42,701 nucleotides of DNA from Prochlorococcus sp. AG-676-P15-1. Its GTDB lineage: Bacteria > Cyanobacteriota > Cyanobacteriia > PCC-6307 > Cyanobiaceae. A program made the translations under genes and the position numbers. Shown here piece after piece: positions 8,163 through 15,728 of this stretch; position 1 is the first letter of the stretch; the number at the start of each line of letters is the position of its first letter. The stretch lies in the NCBI GenBank assembly GCA_003210825.1, contig QCUF01000006.1, forward strand, positions 1 to 42,701, written 5' to 3'. The notes beneath the pieces were generated by a model. That model was not told the DNA's origin. It saw only the letters and a program-made list of their open reading frames with translations, and did not search any database.

Positions 8163-9158
8163 TTATTTTATAGAATTACCCATATCTATTAAAGTTTTTT
8201 CTAATGAAATAGGTTCCCAATTATATATAGAAATAGTTTCCGTAATATCAGCGCCATAAGATCCTCTATTAACCATGGAAGCCATACTTTTCATCTCTTT
8301 ATTAAATGGTGCTAGAGAATTTATCAATTTTGTAGAGATAAAGTTTTGAGGTGCTTTCTTGTAGCCATTTTTTCTTAAAATATTAGAAATTTCCATAATA
8401 TTGATCCCTTGAGGAGAAGTCGCAATTATTCTTTTATTATCACTTTGGTTTTTTCTAAGAGATTCGACATGTAACTTGGCGACATCTCTTACATCTACGA
8501 CAGTAAAATATGCATCTGGTAGTGCTGGAAATTTACCATTAATCATTTTTGAAATAAGTTCTGCCGAAGCACCATCATTATCATCACTTAGCAGTGGACC
8601 AAAAACCATCCCAGGATGAATAGTTGTCATTGAAAAAGAGTGTTCATTGTCATTATGAATAAAATCCCATGCAGCTTTTTCTGCAATTGTTTTACTTTTT
8701 ACATATGCACCAACGTTTTTTGTTGTATCTGTCCAGTCTTCCGGCGAGCATAACTGCTTGTCATGCCCATACGCAATTGCAGCCATAGAAGAAGTTAGGA
8801 CAACTTTTTTGACTTTAGAGGAATTTTTTGAAGCATTCAACGCTCTTAAAGTTCCCTCTAATGCAGGATTGATAAGAATAGATTCCTTTTTTGGCTCTTC
8901 GATAGTAAAAGGAGATGCAACATGAAGAAGATAATCACAATTAGAGGCTGCCTCATCCCATCCCTCATCATCTAGAAGGTCAAGTTTACAAAATTCCAGC
9001 TTATGATTATCTGAATCTTTATCAAGAGATTTTCTTACTTCATCTTCTCTATTCATATTTCTTAGAGATCCTTTGACAAGATAACCTGCTTTTATTAGCT
9101 CATGTATGCAGTGAATAGCAATAAACCCAGATGCACCAGTAACTAAAACTTTTTCCAA
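8163..9158 (-). CDS. NAD(P)-dependent epimerase/reductase, dihydroflavonol reductase-like SDR
   Basis: The 331-residue extended SDR has an N-terminal Rossmann motif (VLVTGASGFIAIHCI, residues 4-18). It also has a DLLDDEGW acidic turn near 60, VLTSSMAA with the catalytic serine near 122, and the YVKSK catalytic Tyr/Lys pair near 152-156. A HPGMVFGP segment follows. This pattern matches the dihydroflavonol 4-reductase/cinnamoyl-CoA reductase-like subgroup, which in bacteria has mostly unknown substrates. The gene stands alone on the minus strand with 126-147 base spacers. Confidence 0.87.
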   Translation of the reverse strand: MEKVLVTGASGFIAIHCIHELIKAGYLVKGSLRNMNREDEVRKSLDKDSDNHKLEFCKLDLLDDEGWDEAASNCDYLLHVASPFTIEEPKKESILINPALEGTLRALNASKNSSKVKKVVLTSSMAAIAYGHDKQLCSPEDWTDTTKNVGAYVKSKTIAEKAAWDFIHNDNEHSFSMTTIHPGMVFGPLLSDDNDGASAELISKMINGKFPALPDAYFTVVDVRDVAKLHVESLRKNQSDNKRIIATSPQGINIMEISNILRKNGYKKAPQNFISTKLINSLAPFNKEMKSMASMVNRGSYGADITETISIYNWEPISLEKTLIDMGNSIK

Positions 9159-9305
9159 AATAATTTTGTTTTATTTCTACTTTTATTATGATCTATTAGT
9201 CTGCACAAAAATACAAAAGGATTTTTATTTATATAGTTTTTAGAACTTTATTTTGAACATAAGTATTTAAGAATTTAAAAACTAAAAAGTTGCTTGAATA
9301 TTATT

Positions 9306-9584
9306 TTAACTGCCATAATGTCTACTTTTTCTTCTAGAGCGATCTTTTTGCTCCGCCTTGTTAACTCTAATTTCTCTACCCATCCACTCGACATCTTGTA
9401 AATCATCAATCGCAGTTTTCTCTGAGCTTTCGCTAGTCATTTCAACAAAGCCAAAACCTCTTTTTTTTCCTGAATCCCTCTCTAAAGGAATTGTACATTT
9501 TGTTACTTCACCATAAGTTTTGAAAAGGTCTTTAAGGTCTTCCTCTTCAGTTTCCCAGGATAAATTTCCAATAAAAATAGTCAT
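9306..9584 (-). CDS. RNA-binding protein with one RRM domain
   Basis: The 92-residue product is a single RRM. RNP2 is TIFIGNLSW at residues 2-10 and RNP1 is KKRGFGFVEM at about 40-49, with the aromatic residues used in RNA stacking intact. Cyanobacterial Rbp proteins of this type are often cold-induced or help to place mRNAs. The glycine-rich tail found in many Rbp proteins is missing; this one ends in a short basic tail (DRSRRKSRHYGS). It is monocistronic, with spacers of about 150 bases on both sides. Confidence 0.93.
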   Translation of the reverse strand: MTIFIGNLSWETEEEDLKDLFKTYGEVTKCTIPLERDSGKKRGFGFVEMTSESSEKTAIDDLQDVEWMGREIRVNKAEQKDRSRRKSRHYGS

Positions 9585-9733
9585 AATTTAAAAAATATTT
9601 TGTAAAAGATGAGATGTCGCACCATATTAAATAAATAGCATATTTTAAAGCCTCATATATATTATTGATTGACAATTATGTTTGATTTTAGATTTAAATT
9701 CTAATTAAACTGATTATTTCTTTGTCTTGAAAT

Positions 9734-9889
9734 CTAGAGAATAAATTCTTTAGACATTGTTCTTAATTGATCTAAATTTAGTTTATTTAAATAATTTATT
9801 ATTTCACTAGAACTCTCTCTCGATTTAAGTTTTTGACTTTCGCAAATCAAACTGTTGGAGATTAAATCTATAAGATGTTGTTTGTCCAT
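9734..9889 (-). CDS. small hypothetical protein, 51 aa
   Basis: An ATG-started frame of 51 residues beginning MDKQHLIDLISNSLICES. It is predicted to be almost entirely helical, with two leucine-rich stretches separated by a charged segment (KLKSRESSSEI). No membrane helix, signal peptide or known motif is seen. It is the first of a run of very short genes between 9.7 and 15.3 kb. Confidence 0.55.
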   Translation of the reverse strand: MDKQHLIDLISNSLICESQKLKSRESSSEIINYLNKLNLDQLRTMSKEFIL

Positions 9890-10026
9890 AACTTCTTATA
9901 AGCCATTTTTTTATATTAAAAACTAAAAATCTTGAATCCCAAACCTTATTACTATTGTTGTTTTTACTATTTTTCTAATTCTGAGACTATTAATCTAAAA
10001 GTAGTTTCTAAATTTCTTACTTAATT

Positions 10027-10248
10027 TTATAAATTTTTTAAATCTTGCTCTACTTTTTGCAATCTTTCATTTAATTCTTGCTTTTCTTTTAATAAAGATT
10101 TTTTCTTTTTTTGGAGTTCTTTATTAAAAGGTGAATTAAAGTATTTTTGATAAGCTAGAAAAAAGACTGCTAACGCTACAACAATACCAAGTGCTCCAAT
10201 TATTAATAAAGGTGATGATGGGAAATCGTAAAAAGGTACTGAAGGCAT
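10027..10248 (-). CDS. small membrane protein with coiled-coil tail, 73 aa
   Basis: After a short N-terminus (MPSVPFYDFPSSP), a membrane helix spans about residues 13-34. A long charged stretch follows (residues 42-73), rich in Lys, Glu, Leu and Gln in heptad-like spacing, so it probably forms a coiled coil on the cytoplasmic side. This layout suits a small membrane anchor or spacer. No named family is recognised. The start ATG has no competitor. Confidence 0.7.
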   Translation of the reverse strand: MPSVPFYDFPSSPLLIIGALGIVVALAVFFLAYQKYFNSPFNKELQKKKKSLLKEKQELNERLQKVEQDLKNL

Positions 10249-10477
10249 TTGCTCTATAAACTTTTATCTTAGCTTTTTTTTGATTTAAATAATATAAGAT
10301 AAATACCTAATATTTTATTTATTTAGTTTTTGAGATTAATAAAAAAGTCTTATTCAATTAAACAGCGAAATTTTCTAGCGTAGCTTATTAATAATCCTTC
10401 AAAATATAAAATGAGTAATTCTACAGGTGCCAAATAGATAATGACCAATAATTATTAATATAGTAAATATATTGTTA

Positions 10478-10807
10478 ATGAAGAAAATAGTTAAAGAAGA
10501 GGATAAAAATACATCTGAATTATGGTTTAATTGGTTGACTAGAAAACTAAATTCTTATGAGGCTTTTAAAGATTTTGCCTCAGGTCAAAATCCTGAAGAT
10601 GTAGCAGAGAATTTTGTTGAAATTAATAGTTTGGGGATATCCGATATTTTTGATAAATTTGATGAAGAAGATAAAGATACACTTGATCAATTTCAAAAGT
10701 TATCTGAATGTGAATGGCATGTATTCAGAATCCTAAAAAAACAATTAGAGTTCAGAAATAAAGTTACTTTTGTAGATTTTAAAAAAAATAAAAAAATAAA
10801 AAAATAA
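10478..10807 (+). CDS. ELWFxW-family hypothetical protein, paralogue of the gene at 22364
   Basis: The frame reaches a TTG at 10472, but the ATG at 10478 is the natural start and gives 109 residues. The protein shares an ordered series of motifs with the product of 22364-22630: SELWFNWL, then EDVAENFVE, DIFDKFDEEDKDTLDQF and KLSECEWHVFRILKK. It is acidic and helical with no membrane segment, and ends in a lysine-rich tail. The function is unknown. The two copies in one window point to a small paralogous family. Confidence 0.75.
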   Translation: MKKIVKEEDKNTSELWFNWLTRKLNSYEAFKDFASGQNPEDVAENFVEINSLGISDIFDKFDEEDKDTLDQFQKLSECEWHVFRILKKQLEFRNKVTFVDFKKNKKIKK

Positions 10808-10951
10808 GTAAGTTAAATGACATAGATAAGCTTTATAAAACGCTTGAAATTTTTAGTACGGATTAATTAACTTTATTGTTCGGTTAGGCCATTATAATTA
10901 GGCTCAATGGAGACCATCTTTTTATTAGGTTATTAATAATTAAAAGATATT

Positions 10952-11083
10952 ATGAAAAATTTGATTAGCTCCTTTTCTGTTCTTAATTTTAAAAAGAATT
11001 TGAATAAAAATTTAAAGGAAAATACTCTCGTTAATAAAGAAAATTTAGTTCATTACAGGAGGGATTTAGACTCTCTAGGTTGA
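10952..11083 (+). CDS. small hypothetical basic protein, 43 aa
   Basis: An ATG-started frame of 43 residues beginning MKNLISSFSVLNFKKNLNK and ending ENLVHYRRDLDSLG. The product is basic and polar without a membrane helix. The RRDLDSLG ending resembles short conserved C-termini, but I recognise no family. It ends 10 bases before the convergent DUF805 gene. Confidence 0.5.
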   Translation: MKNLISSFSVLNFKKNLNKNLKENTLVNKENLVHYRRDLDSLG

Positions 11084-11093
11084 TAATCAAAAT

Positions 11094-11429
11094 TTAAATA
11101 AATTTTGACTTCCCATTTCCAGATTTACCAAAACCAAGCCATATAAACCATACTATCCAGCCAAAAACTGGAATTAAATTTATAAATATCCACTCCCAGC
11201 TCTTTCCAAAGTCTCTTAACCTTCGAACATCAATAGCAATCTGAGGGACTATACAAACTAATCCATAAATATTAAAACCAAATGTTCTTAGAAATATTGG
11301 AATAGTAAAAATAGATATAATAATGTTTACTAATTGAACTCGCCACCAATCAGATCTTGTTGTTTTGCTATTAAAATTTGTAGCTTTAAACCAAAATTCT
11401 TGATAGGCATTCAAAAAATTCTTATACAT
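11094..11429 (-). CDS. DUF805 family inner membrane protein
   Basis: The 111-residue protein follows the DUF805 pattern. A soluble N-terminal segment holds the YQEFWFKATNFNSKTTRSDWW motif in parts, then come hydrophobic helices (about 30-50 and 53-65). The family signature RRLRDFGKSWEWIF lies near residues 72-85, followed by a final helix (LIPVFGWIVWFIWLGF) and the GKSGNGKSKF tail. DUF805 proteins are widespread small membrane proteins of unknown role. The protein is complete in length. Confidence 0.88.
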   Translation of the reverse strand: MYKNFLNAYQEFWFKATNFNSKTTRSDWWRVQLVNIIISIFTIPIFLRTFGFNIYGLVCIVPQIAIDVRRLRDFGKSWEWIFINLIPVFGWIVWFIWLGFGKSGNGKSKFI

Positions 11430-11514
11430 AATCTCTAAATTTAATCATTTATTAAAAAACATTATTGTTCAAAGAGTATTCGCTTAAGAGAATTAATTTA
11501 TGTATGCCTTTATT

Positions 11515-11679
11515 TTAAATAGGATCGAATAAATTCCCGTTGTTTTTAATTATGTTTTGATTTTGATTTTGATTTGGTAATGTACAAAAGCCGTCCTTAC
11601 AAATAATATTTTCTTTTTCAATTTTCAATGACTGTGGAAAAGCCTCATCTTTTGAATTATTTGAAGATTCAATTTGCAT
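11515..11679 (-). CDS. small hypothetical protein, 54 aa
   Basis: An ATG-started 54-residue frame beginning MQIESSNNSKDEAF. A CKDGFC segment near residues 27-32 places two cysteines four residues apart. After it comes a Gln/Asn repeat (NQNQNQN) and then a polar end. There is no signal peptide, no membrane segment and no recognised family. Confidence 0.5.
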   Translation of the reverse strand: MQIESSNNSKDEAFPQSLKIEKENIICKDGFCTLPNQNQNQNIIKNNGNLFDPI

Positions 11680-11760
11680 ATATATAAAATTAAAAGAAAC
11701 ATCATTAAATTAATAACTAAATTTATTTGAATAGGCAACAAAATTAATAATAATTATCTT

Positions 11761-11859
11761 TTACTTCTTTTTTTGATTTGGAAGATCTCTCCAAAATAGA
11801 GCCATGACATAAATAAATAAGGCAATAGAAAAAATATAAAGTAGAGAATTAAGATGCAT
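11761..11859 (-). CDS. very small membrane protein, 32 aa
   Basis: An ATG-started frame of 32 residues. A single hydrophobic helix (LLYIFSIALFIYVMALFW, about residues 6-23) is followed by a basic end (RDLPNQKKK). The size and form match single-helix subunits of photosynthetic or respiratory complexes, but no named subunit is recognised. It is well below usual gene-caller limits. Confidence 0.5.
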   Translation of the reverse strand: MHLNSLLYIFSIALFIYVMALFWRDLPNQKKK

Positions 11860-12013
11860 CTTGAGTTTTCGTCAGAAACAATTTATCAAAATAAAAAATT
11901 AATCTAATTAATGAGTAATTTCTATTTAACTTAAAATAAATTTTAAACATAATTATAGTTTTAATTCTTTACTTTATAAAATTTACATTAGGAATAAAGG
12001 GAAATAAAAAAGT

Positions 12014-12133
12014 TTATTTAGTATTTTTACCCATCTCTTTAAGAGCCTCTTTACCTTCTTTAAGTGTTTTAGTAACTAACCAATAAAGAAATACGAGAAT
12101 TAAAATGGCTAATAATATTAACGAAAAAGTCAA
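12014..12133 (-). CDS. very small membrane protein, 39 aa
   Basis: The frame has a TTG start (12131-12133). It encodes a hydrophobic helix (FSLILLAILILVFLYWLV, residues 3-20) then a basic amphipathic tail (TKTLKEGKEALKEMGKNTK). The orientation is probably N-terminus outside and charged tail inside. The abrupt change from membrane helix to lysine-rich helix is typical of real micro-proteins rather than chance frames. The start codon is the weakest point, as no ATG is available. Confidence 0.5.
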   Translation of the reverse strand: MTFSLILLAILILVFLYWLVTKTLKEGKEALKEMGKNTK

Positions 12134-12196
12134 TTTAAATTACAGTTATAAAATTATTTATTGAAAATTTTAAGATAATTAATTTAAAATTAAAAA

Positions 12197-12376
12197 TTAA
12201 TTTTTAGCTCCTGAATATGCAGGGATCATCATTCCACCATCTTGATCATCATTATCATCGTCAAATCCGCCACCTAGAAACAATTCAGCCAACACTAATA
12301 TTGCTATAGGATAGAAACACCATAAGATTGCTGAGAAAGGGCTTATAGATGAAGTTGATGAATAAATTTCTGTCAT
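12197..12376 (-). CDS. small membrane protein with acidic DDxDDQDGG tail, 59 aa
   Basis: The product has a Ser/Thr-rich N-terminus, one membrane helix (about residues 14-35, AILWCFYPIAILVLAELFL) and then GGGFDDDNDDQDGGMM, ending IPAYSGAKN. The acidic motif is shared with the plus-strand 44-aa protein at 13527. An Asp cluster next to the membrane could bind divalent metal ions or a positively charged partner. That role is only inferred. The ATG is unambiguous. Confidence 0.68.
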   Translation of the reverse strand: MTEIYSSTSSISPFSAILWCFYPIAILVLAELFLGGGFDDDNDDQDGGMMIPAYSGAKN

Positions 12377-12668
12377 GAATTAATCTTAAACAAAAAAAAA
12401 GATAATTGTGGATATTTTGATCTATTCCCTCTCCATTAAATTGTATAAAATAAAAAATGAATACCTGTTGAGAAAAGGGTTTTGAAAATAATTCTTTAGG
12501 AAATTATCTCCTTATTTGATTTCTAAATTTAAGTTTTTTACTTAAATATTTTCTACTAATTAATTAATATTGACCTCTTGATATATATTAATGTGACAAA
12601 TGTTACTTAACAATAATTGTGAAATTTGGATTCGAAAACTATTATTTATTTTGATTTTAAAGTTTTTT

Positions 12669-12797
12669 ATGTTCTCTTTCTCTTTTGACCCTTTAGCTGC
12701 AATTTTTGGTATAGCAGGATTAGTAGGGTTTGTTTTCTTTGTATCAGCGGCTAAAGGAACTTCAAGTATTAATACAAGTGCTAAAAAAGATATTTAA
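12669..12797 (+). CDS. small membrane protein, 42 aa
   Basis: The open frame extends to 12600, but the ATG at 12669 gives a cleaner product. It has MFSFSFDPLAAIFG, a membrane helix (about residues 9-28) and a Ser/Thr/Lys-rich tail ending SAKKDI. The upstream extension would add a second hydrophobic stretch without obvious protein character. The sequence resembles small thylakoid single-helix proteins in layout, but no subunit can be named. Confidence 0.55.
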   Translation: MFSFSFDPLAAIFGIAGLVGFVFFVSAAKGTSSINTSAKKDI

Positions 12798-12867
12798 GTT
12801 TCAAAATTGAGAATAATATTAAATGTTATTTTAATTATCAATATCTTTTAGAAAGATTTATTAATCA

Positions 12868-13038
12868 TTAATTATCCCATTGTTTAGAAATAAATATCAG
12901 AAAACTCTCAATGTCTTCTTCTGGGCAATTAGTTTGATTTTTTAAATTAATACATGTTTGTTTTATAGTTTCGAAGGCTTCTTTGACAGTATCGTTTTTT
13001 TTGATAACTTCGAAATATTCCTTGTCAGTGAAAGTCAT
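12868..13038 (-). CDS. small hypothetical protein, 56 aa
   Basis: An ATG-started frame of 56 residues beginning MTFTDKEYFEVIKKND. It is acidic and helical, with two Cys (QTCINLKNQTNCPEED) and a C-terminal hydrophobic/aromatic segment (SFLIFISKQWDN). There is no membrane helix of full length. The even charge pattern and methionine start support a real gene. The family is unknown. Confidence 0.6.
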   Translation of the reverse strand: MTFTDKEYFEVIKKNDTVKEAFETIKQTCINLKNQTNCPEEDIESFLIFISKQWDN

Positions 13039-13126
13039 AAAAAAATATATGTTTTAACAATTAATTTACTAATTTATATTAGCTTATAGAACAAAATTAG
13101 TTAATTTATGGGAATATTTTTTAAAT

Positions 13127-13405
13127 CTATTCCCCTAATCTAAAGTGTTTTTTAAAACTTTTAATTATTTGCCATTCGCAAGACAGTCCTGCAGGAAATT
13201 CAACTAAGTCTCCTGATTTAATTAAGTAACTTTCTCCAGCTTCAGTCTTAATTTTTGCTTCACCTTCAATTATGTAACAAATTTCTTTTTCCCTATAAAT
13301 CAAAGAAAAATTACATGGTTCGCGCTCCCAAATAGGCCAATTCTTTATTCCATACTGAATTATTAAACTGGCGCTGCATGGCGATTTAATAAGAATTTTC
13401 ACCAC
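13127..13405 (-). CDS. cupin domain protein
   Basis: The 92-residue protein is a minimal beta-barrel cupin. Key stretches are NWPIWEREPC at about 22-31, EICYIIEGEAKIKTEAG near 40-56 and IKSGDLVEFPAGLSCEW near 62-78. This matches the small DUF861-type cupins related to ureidoglycine aminohydrolase-like proteins. The metal-binding histidines of classical cupins are mostly absent, with Glu and Cys at those positions, so enzymatic activity is doubtful. The gene stands alone. Confidence 0.82.
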   Translation of the reverse strand: MVKILIKSPCSASLIIQYGIKNWPIWEREPCNFSLIYREKEICYIIEGEAKIKTEAGESYLIKSGDLVEFPAGLSCEWQIIKSFKKHFRLGE

Positions 13406-13526
13406 AAAAATAACTTAATAAAGTCATTATAATTAAATTATCAAAATAAAATATATTTGAACAAGGTTAATTAATTTACAAATTTTTATTTATTTTTCTA
13501 TTACTATCTAATAAATACTTTTATTC

Positions 13527-13661
13527 ATGGACGAGCTTTCAGCCCTTTCTATTTCAATATCAATAGCTTCACTTGGGATATATTGTTTATTTTTCGCTTC
13601 AAGTGATGATGATGATCAAGATGGAGGTCACTTGGTAAAGTCGGCTCAAAAAATCAATTAA
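13527..13661 (+). CDS. small membrane protein with acidic DDDDQDGG tail, 44 aa
   Basis: The ATG-started frame encodes MDELSALS, one membrane helix (residues about 8-24, ISIASLGIYCLFFA), then SSDDDDQDGGHLVKSAQKIN. The acidic run matches the one in the minus-strand 59-aa protein at 12197. Both place it right after a single membrane helix. The two are otherwise different, so they may share a binding function instead of recent common origin. No family name is available. Confidence 0.65.
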   Translation: MDELSALSISISIASLGIYCLFFASSDDDDQDGGHLVKSAQKIN

Positions 13662-13662
13662 T

Positions 13663-13779
13663 TTAGGTAAATAATATATTTAATAAGGACTTATAACCTA
13701 TAAATCCGGCATATAAGCATGATAAGAAAATTAAATATACTTCAAAGATTCCAAGTGTCTTTTTCTTGAGAACTTTCAT
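13663..13779 (-). CDS. very small membrane protein, 38 aa
   Basis: The frame starts with ATG at 13779. The product has a basic N-terminus (MKVLKKKTLGIF) followed by a hydrophobic helix (EVYLIFLSCLYAGFIGY) and a short end. The charge layout fits an N-in membrane protein. Its stop is adjacent to the stop of the convergent gene at 13661. No family is recognised and support is from composition only. Confidence 0.45.
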   Translation of the reverse strand: MKVLKKKTLGIFEVYLIFLSCLYAGFIGYKSLLNILFT

Positions 13780-13856
13780 ATTGAATAACGTTTCTAAGAT
13801 TATTTTATTGATTGTTTTTTCTATTAACATGAGTATTTATTACATGGATTTAACTT

Positions 13857-14732
13857 TCATATAATTATCAGACATAAACCTAAAAATAATAATGTAGTAA
13901 AGAATATTATACCTTTTGTTATCTGTCCTTCTTCTTTAGTTGCGAAAAAAAGAGAAATTACTGGGGAGGTACTAAGTAAAGTCCAACCTATTCCTAAAGG
14001 AAGAGTCTTGAAAACAATTTGTTGAAGCAATATGCCTAAATTTGTTCCTAATAATATTGAGAGTAAAAATCTTTTTTGTTCATTATAATTTAATTTCTTT
14101 AAGAAAAAATTAATTCTAAATTTTTTTATTATTACTAAAAATATTATTGCTCCAAGTAACCTGATCTCTGTTGTTTGGAAAGGAGATAGATTGCTTTCTA
14201 AAAATACTTTTCGAGATAAAAGACCCCCAAACACAGCACATAAAACTGATAAAAATGGAAATACATGAACGCTTAGATTATTTCGTTCTGTAATGTTGGT
14301 CAAATTATTAACTATGAGATTAGTTCTCTGCCTAAGTAGAATGAAAAGTGAAATTGATATAATTAAAATACCTAGATAAGACCTAAATGCTAGGTTTTCA
14401 TTAATAAAAATTTCACCAGACAATGCGGCTAATATTGGAGATAGTGTTTCAATAGATAAAGTTCTTCTAGTACCAATTAGCTGCAATGACTTTATATAAA
14501 AAGTATCTCCTAAACCTATTCCTATAACTCCACTAAATAACAGAGTAATAATAGATTTTAAATCATTTAAAACACTGAGATTGATAAATGCAGGAAGAAA
14601 AATCAGAAATGCGATTATATTTTTTACTAAATTAATATCTATGGATTTATACTTTTCGGTTTGTGAACGCCATATGAAGCATGCATAAGTCCATGATATT
14701 GCTGCTCCGAAGGCCGAAAAAATTCCAATCAA
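13857..14732 (-). CDS. EamA/DMT family transporter
   Basis: The 291-residue protein has about ten hydrophobic helices in two EamA-type halves (about residues 1-135 and 150-291). Typical features are an N-terminal helix GIFSAFGAAISWTYACFIW, the GVIGIGLGDTFYIKSL segment at the fourth helix, and TLSPILAALSGEIF. DMT transporters export or import small metabolites such as amino acids. The substrate cannot be read from the sequence. It ends with a helix at the very C-terminus, as is usual. Confidence 0.87.
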   Translation of the reverse strand: MIGIFSAFGAAISWTYACFIWRSQTEKYKSIDINLVKNIIAFLIFLPAFINLSVLNDLKSIITLLFSGVIGIGLGDTFYIKSLQLIGTRRTLSIETLSPILAALSGEIFINENLAFRSYLGILIISISLFILLRQRTNLIVNNLTNITERNNLSVHVFPFLSVLCAVFGGLLSRKVFLESNLSPFQTTEIRLLGAIIFLVIIKKFRINFFLKKLNYNEQKRFLLSILLGTNLGILLQQIVFKTLPLGIGWTLLSTSPVISLFFATKEEGQITKGIIFFTTLLFLGLCLIII

Positions 14733-14754
14733 AACTAATAATTCTAAAAATTTT

Positions 14755-14853
14755 TTACTTTATAAATTGTGTTATTGCTAAAAAGAAAACGTATAGAAGA
14801 ATAATAAAACCCGGCAGATACTGTATTAAAGACTTTAATTTGTTAGTTCCCAT
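14755..14853 (-). CDS. very small membrane protein, 32 aa
   Basis: An ATG-started frame 22 bases upstream of the EamA gene on the same strand. It encodes MGTNKLKSLIQYLPG followed by a hydrophobic helix (FIILLYVFFLAITQF). It may be a small partner or leader of the transporter gene, since the two would share a transcript. No family is recognised. Confidence 0.45.
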   Translation of the reverse strand: MGTNKLKSLIQYLPGFIILLYVFFLAITQFIK

Positions 14854-15116
14854 GATATTTAAAATTGATATTTATATTTAAATAATATAAAGTCTTCTTA
14901 TAGTCATTAGAAGCAGATAATTTAAGAAATTAACATAAGGTTTAATAATAAAATTTGTAAGGTAATTTATAAATTAAGAAAATTCATAAGAACTTCATCA
15001 AAAAATTTATATTTTTCATATTTATATCTGAAGGCAGTATGTATTATGTTGAATCAATCACCAAGCAATTACTTTAATTTAATAATTATCTAATATAAAA
15101 ATAAATTATCAATAAT
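14854..15116. other. 263-base spacer with no gene seen
   Basis: This AT-rich stretch holds no convincing frame on either strand, no strong hairpin and no recognisable RNA gene. It separates a minus-strand gene pair from a plus-strand small gene, so it should hold the promoters for both. I cannot assign boxes with confidence in such AT-rich DNA. Confidence 0.5.
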
Positions 15117-15269
15117 ATGGAATTAATTAATAGAAATGATGTTTCGCTGGGTCTAGCACCATTTGACATATTAGGCTTTAAATCCGAAGAAGAACTTAAT
15201 CTGGAAATTTCAAAGCTTATTAGGACTAGGAGCGAATTCGATAAAAAAAATAAAGAAATTTCTAATTAA
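15117..15269 (+). CDS. small hypothetical protein, 50 aa
   Basis: The 50-residue product starts MELINRNDVSLGLAPFDILG. A short hydrophobic N-terminal half leads into a charged helical C-terminal half (KSEEELNLEISKLIRTRSEF). It is soluble by appearance. The LAPFDILGFKSEEELN segment looks like a compact folded motif. No family is recognised. It ends 31 bases before the convergent gene at 15301. Confidence 0.6.
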   Translation: MELINRNDVSLGLAPFDILGFKSEEELNLEISKLIRTRSEFDKKNKEISN

Positions 15270-15300
15270 TACTTTTTAAATGCTTGATTCAAAAAATTTT

Positions 15301-15537
15301 TTAAAAATTAGTTTTTCTATTTGGATATAAACTTTCTAACTTTCTTCTCCTTTCGGTCTTTGCGTTAATTCTCTCTTCTTTCTCTTTTTTCTTTATTTCA
15401 TCGTTTATTTTATTTTGTCTATAACCTATCCAAAGAAGTACCCAAACTACTGAAGTTAATAACAAAAGAGCAGTATATTGGCCCGTCATTGGAAAGCTAG
15501 CTTCAGAATATTTGACGTAGGAAAATAAATTAACCAT
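15301..15537 (-). CDS. small membrane protein with basic coiled tail, 78 aa
   Basis: The longest frame gives 78 residues. An internal ATG at residue 17 (MTGQYTALLLL) may be the true start. A membrane helix runs over about residues 20-38 (TALLLLTSVVWVLLWIGY), followed by a strongly charged helix (KINDEIKKKEKEERINAKTE in part) and RRRKLESLYPN. The layout is like the 73-aa protein at 10027: a membrane anchor with a charged cytoplasmic helix. The family is not recognised. Confidence 0.68.
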   Translation of the reverse strand: MVNLFSYVKYSEASFPMTGQYTALLLLTSVVWVLLWIGYRQNKINDEIKKKEKEERINAKTERRRKLESLYPNRKTNF

Positions 15538-15728
15538 CTAACTAAAATAATATATAAAAGATATTTGCGTGTTTATATAAACTATAAAATTTAAAATGTC
15601 TTTAATTTATTATTCTCCATATTTCAAGATAATTTAGTCTAAGAGTTGAATTTTTTATTTAAACGCGTTTTTTTTTATAAAATTGAATTGCTATCATCAG
15701 ATTAAGGAAATATTGAGAGCCTACATTT

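Noticed and set aside
12600-12668. N-terminal extension of the small protein at 12669
   Set aside because: It would add a second hydrophobic stretch of no clear protein character. The internal ATG gives a more typical single-helix protein.
14681-14881. 66-codon plus-strand frame over the EamA start
   Set aside because: It overlaps the EamA start and a minus-strand micro-gene, and its product is a low-complexity Lys/Ile-rich sequence of the kind expected by chance.
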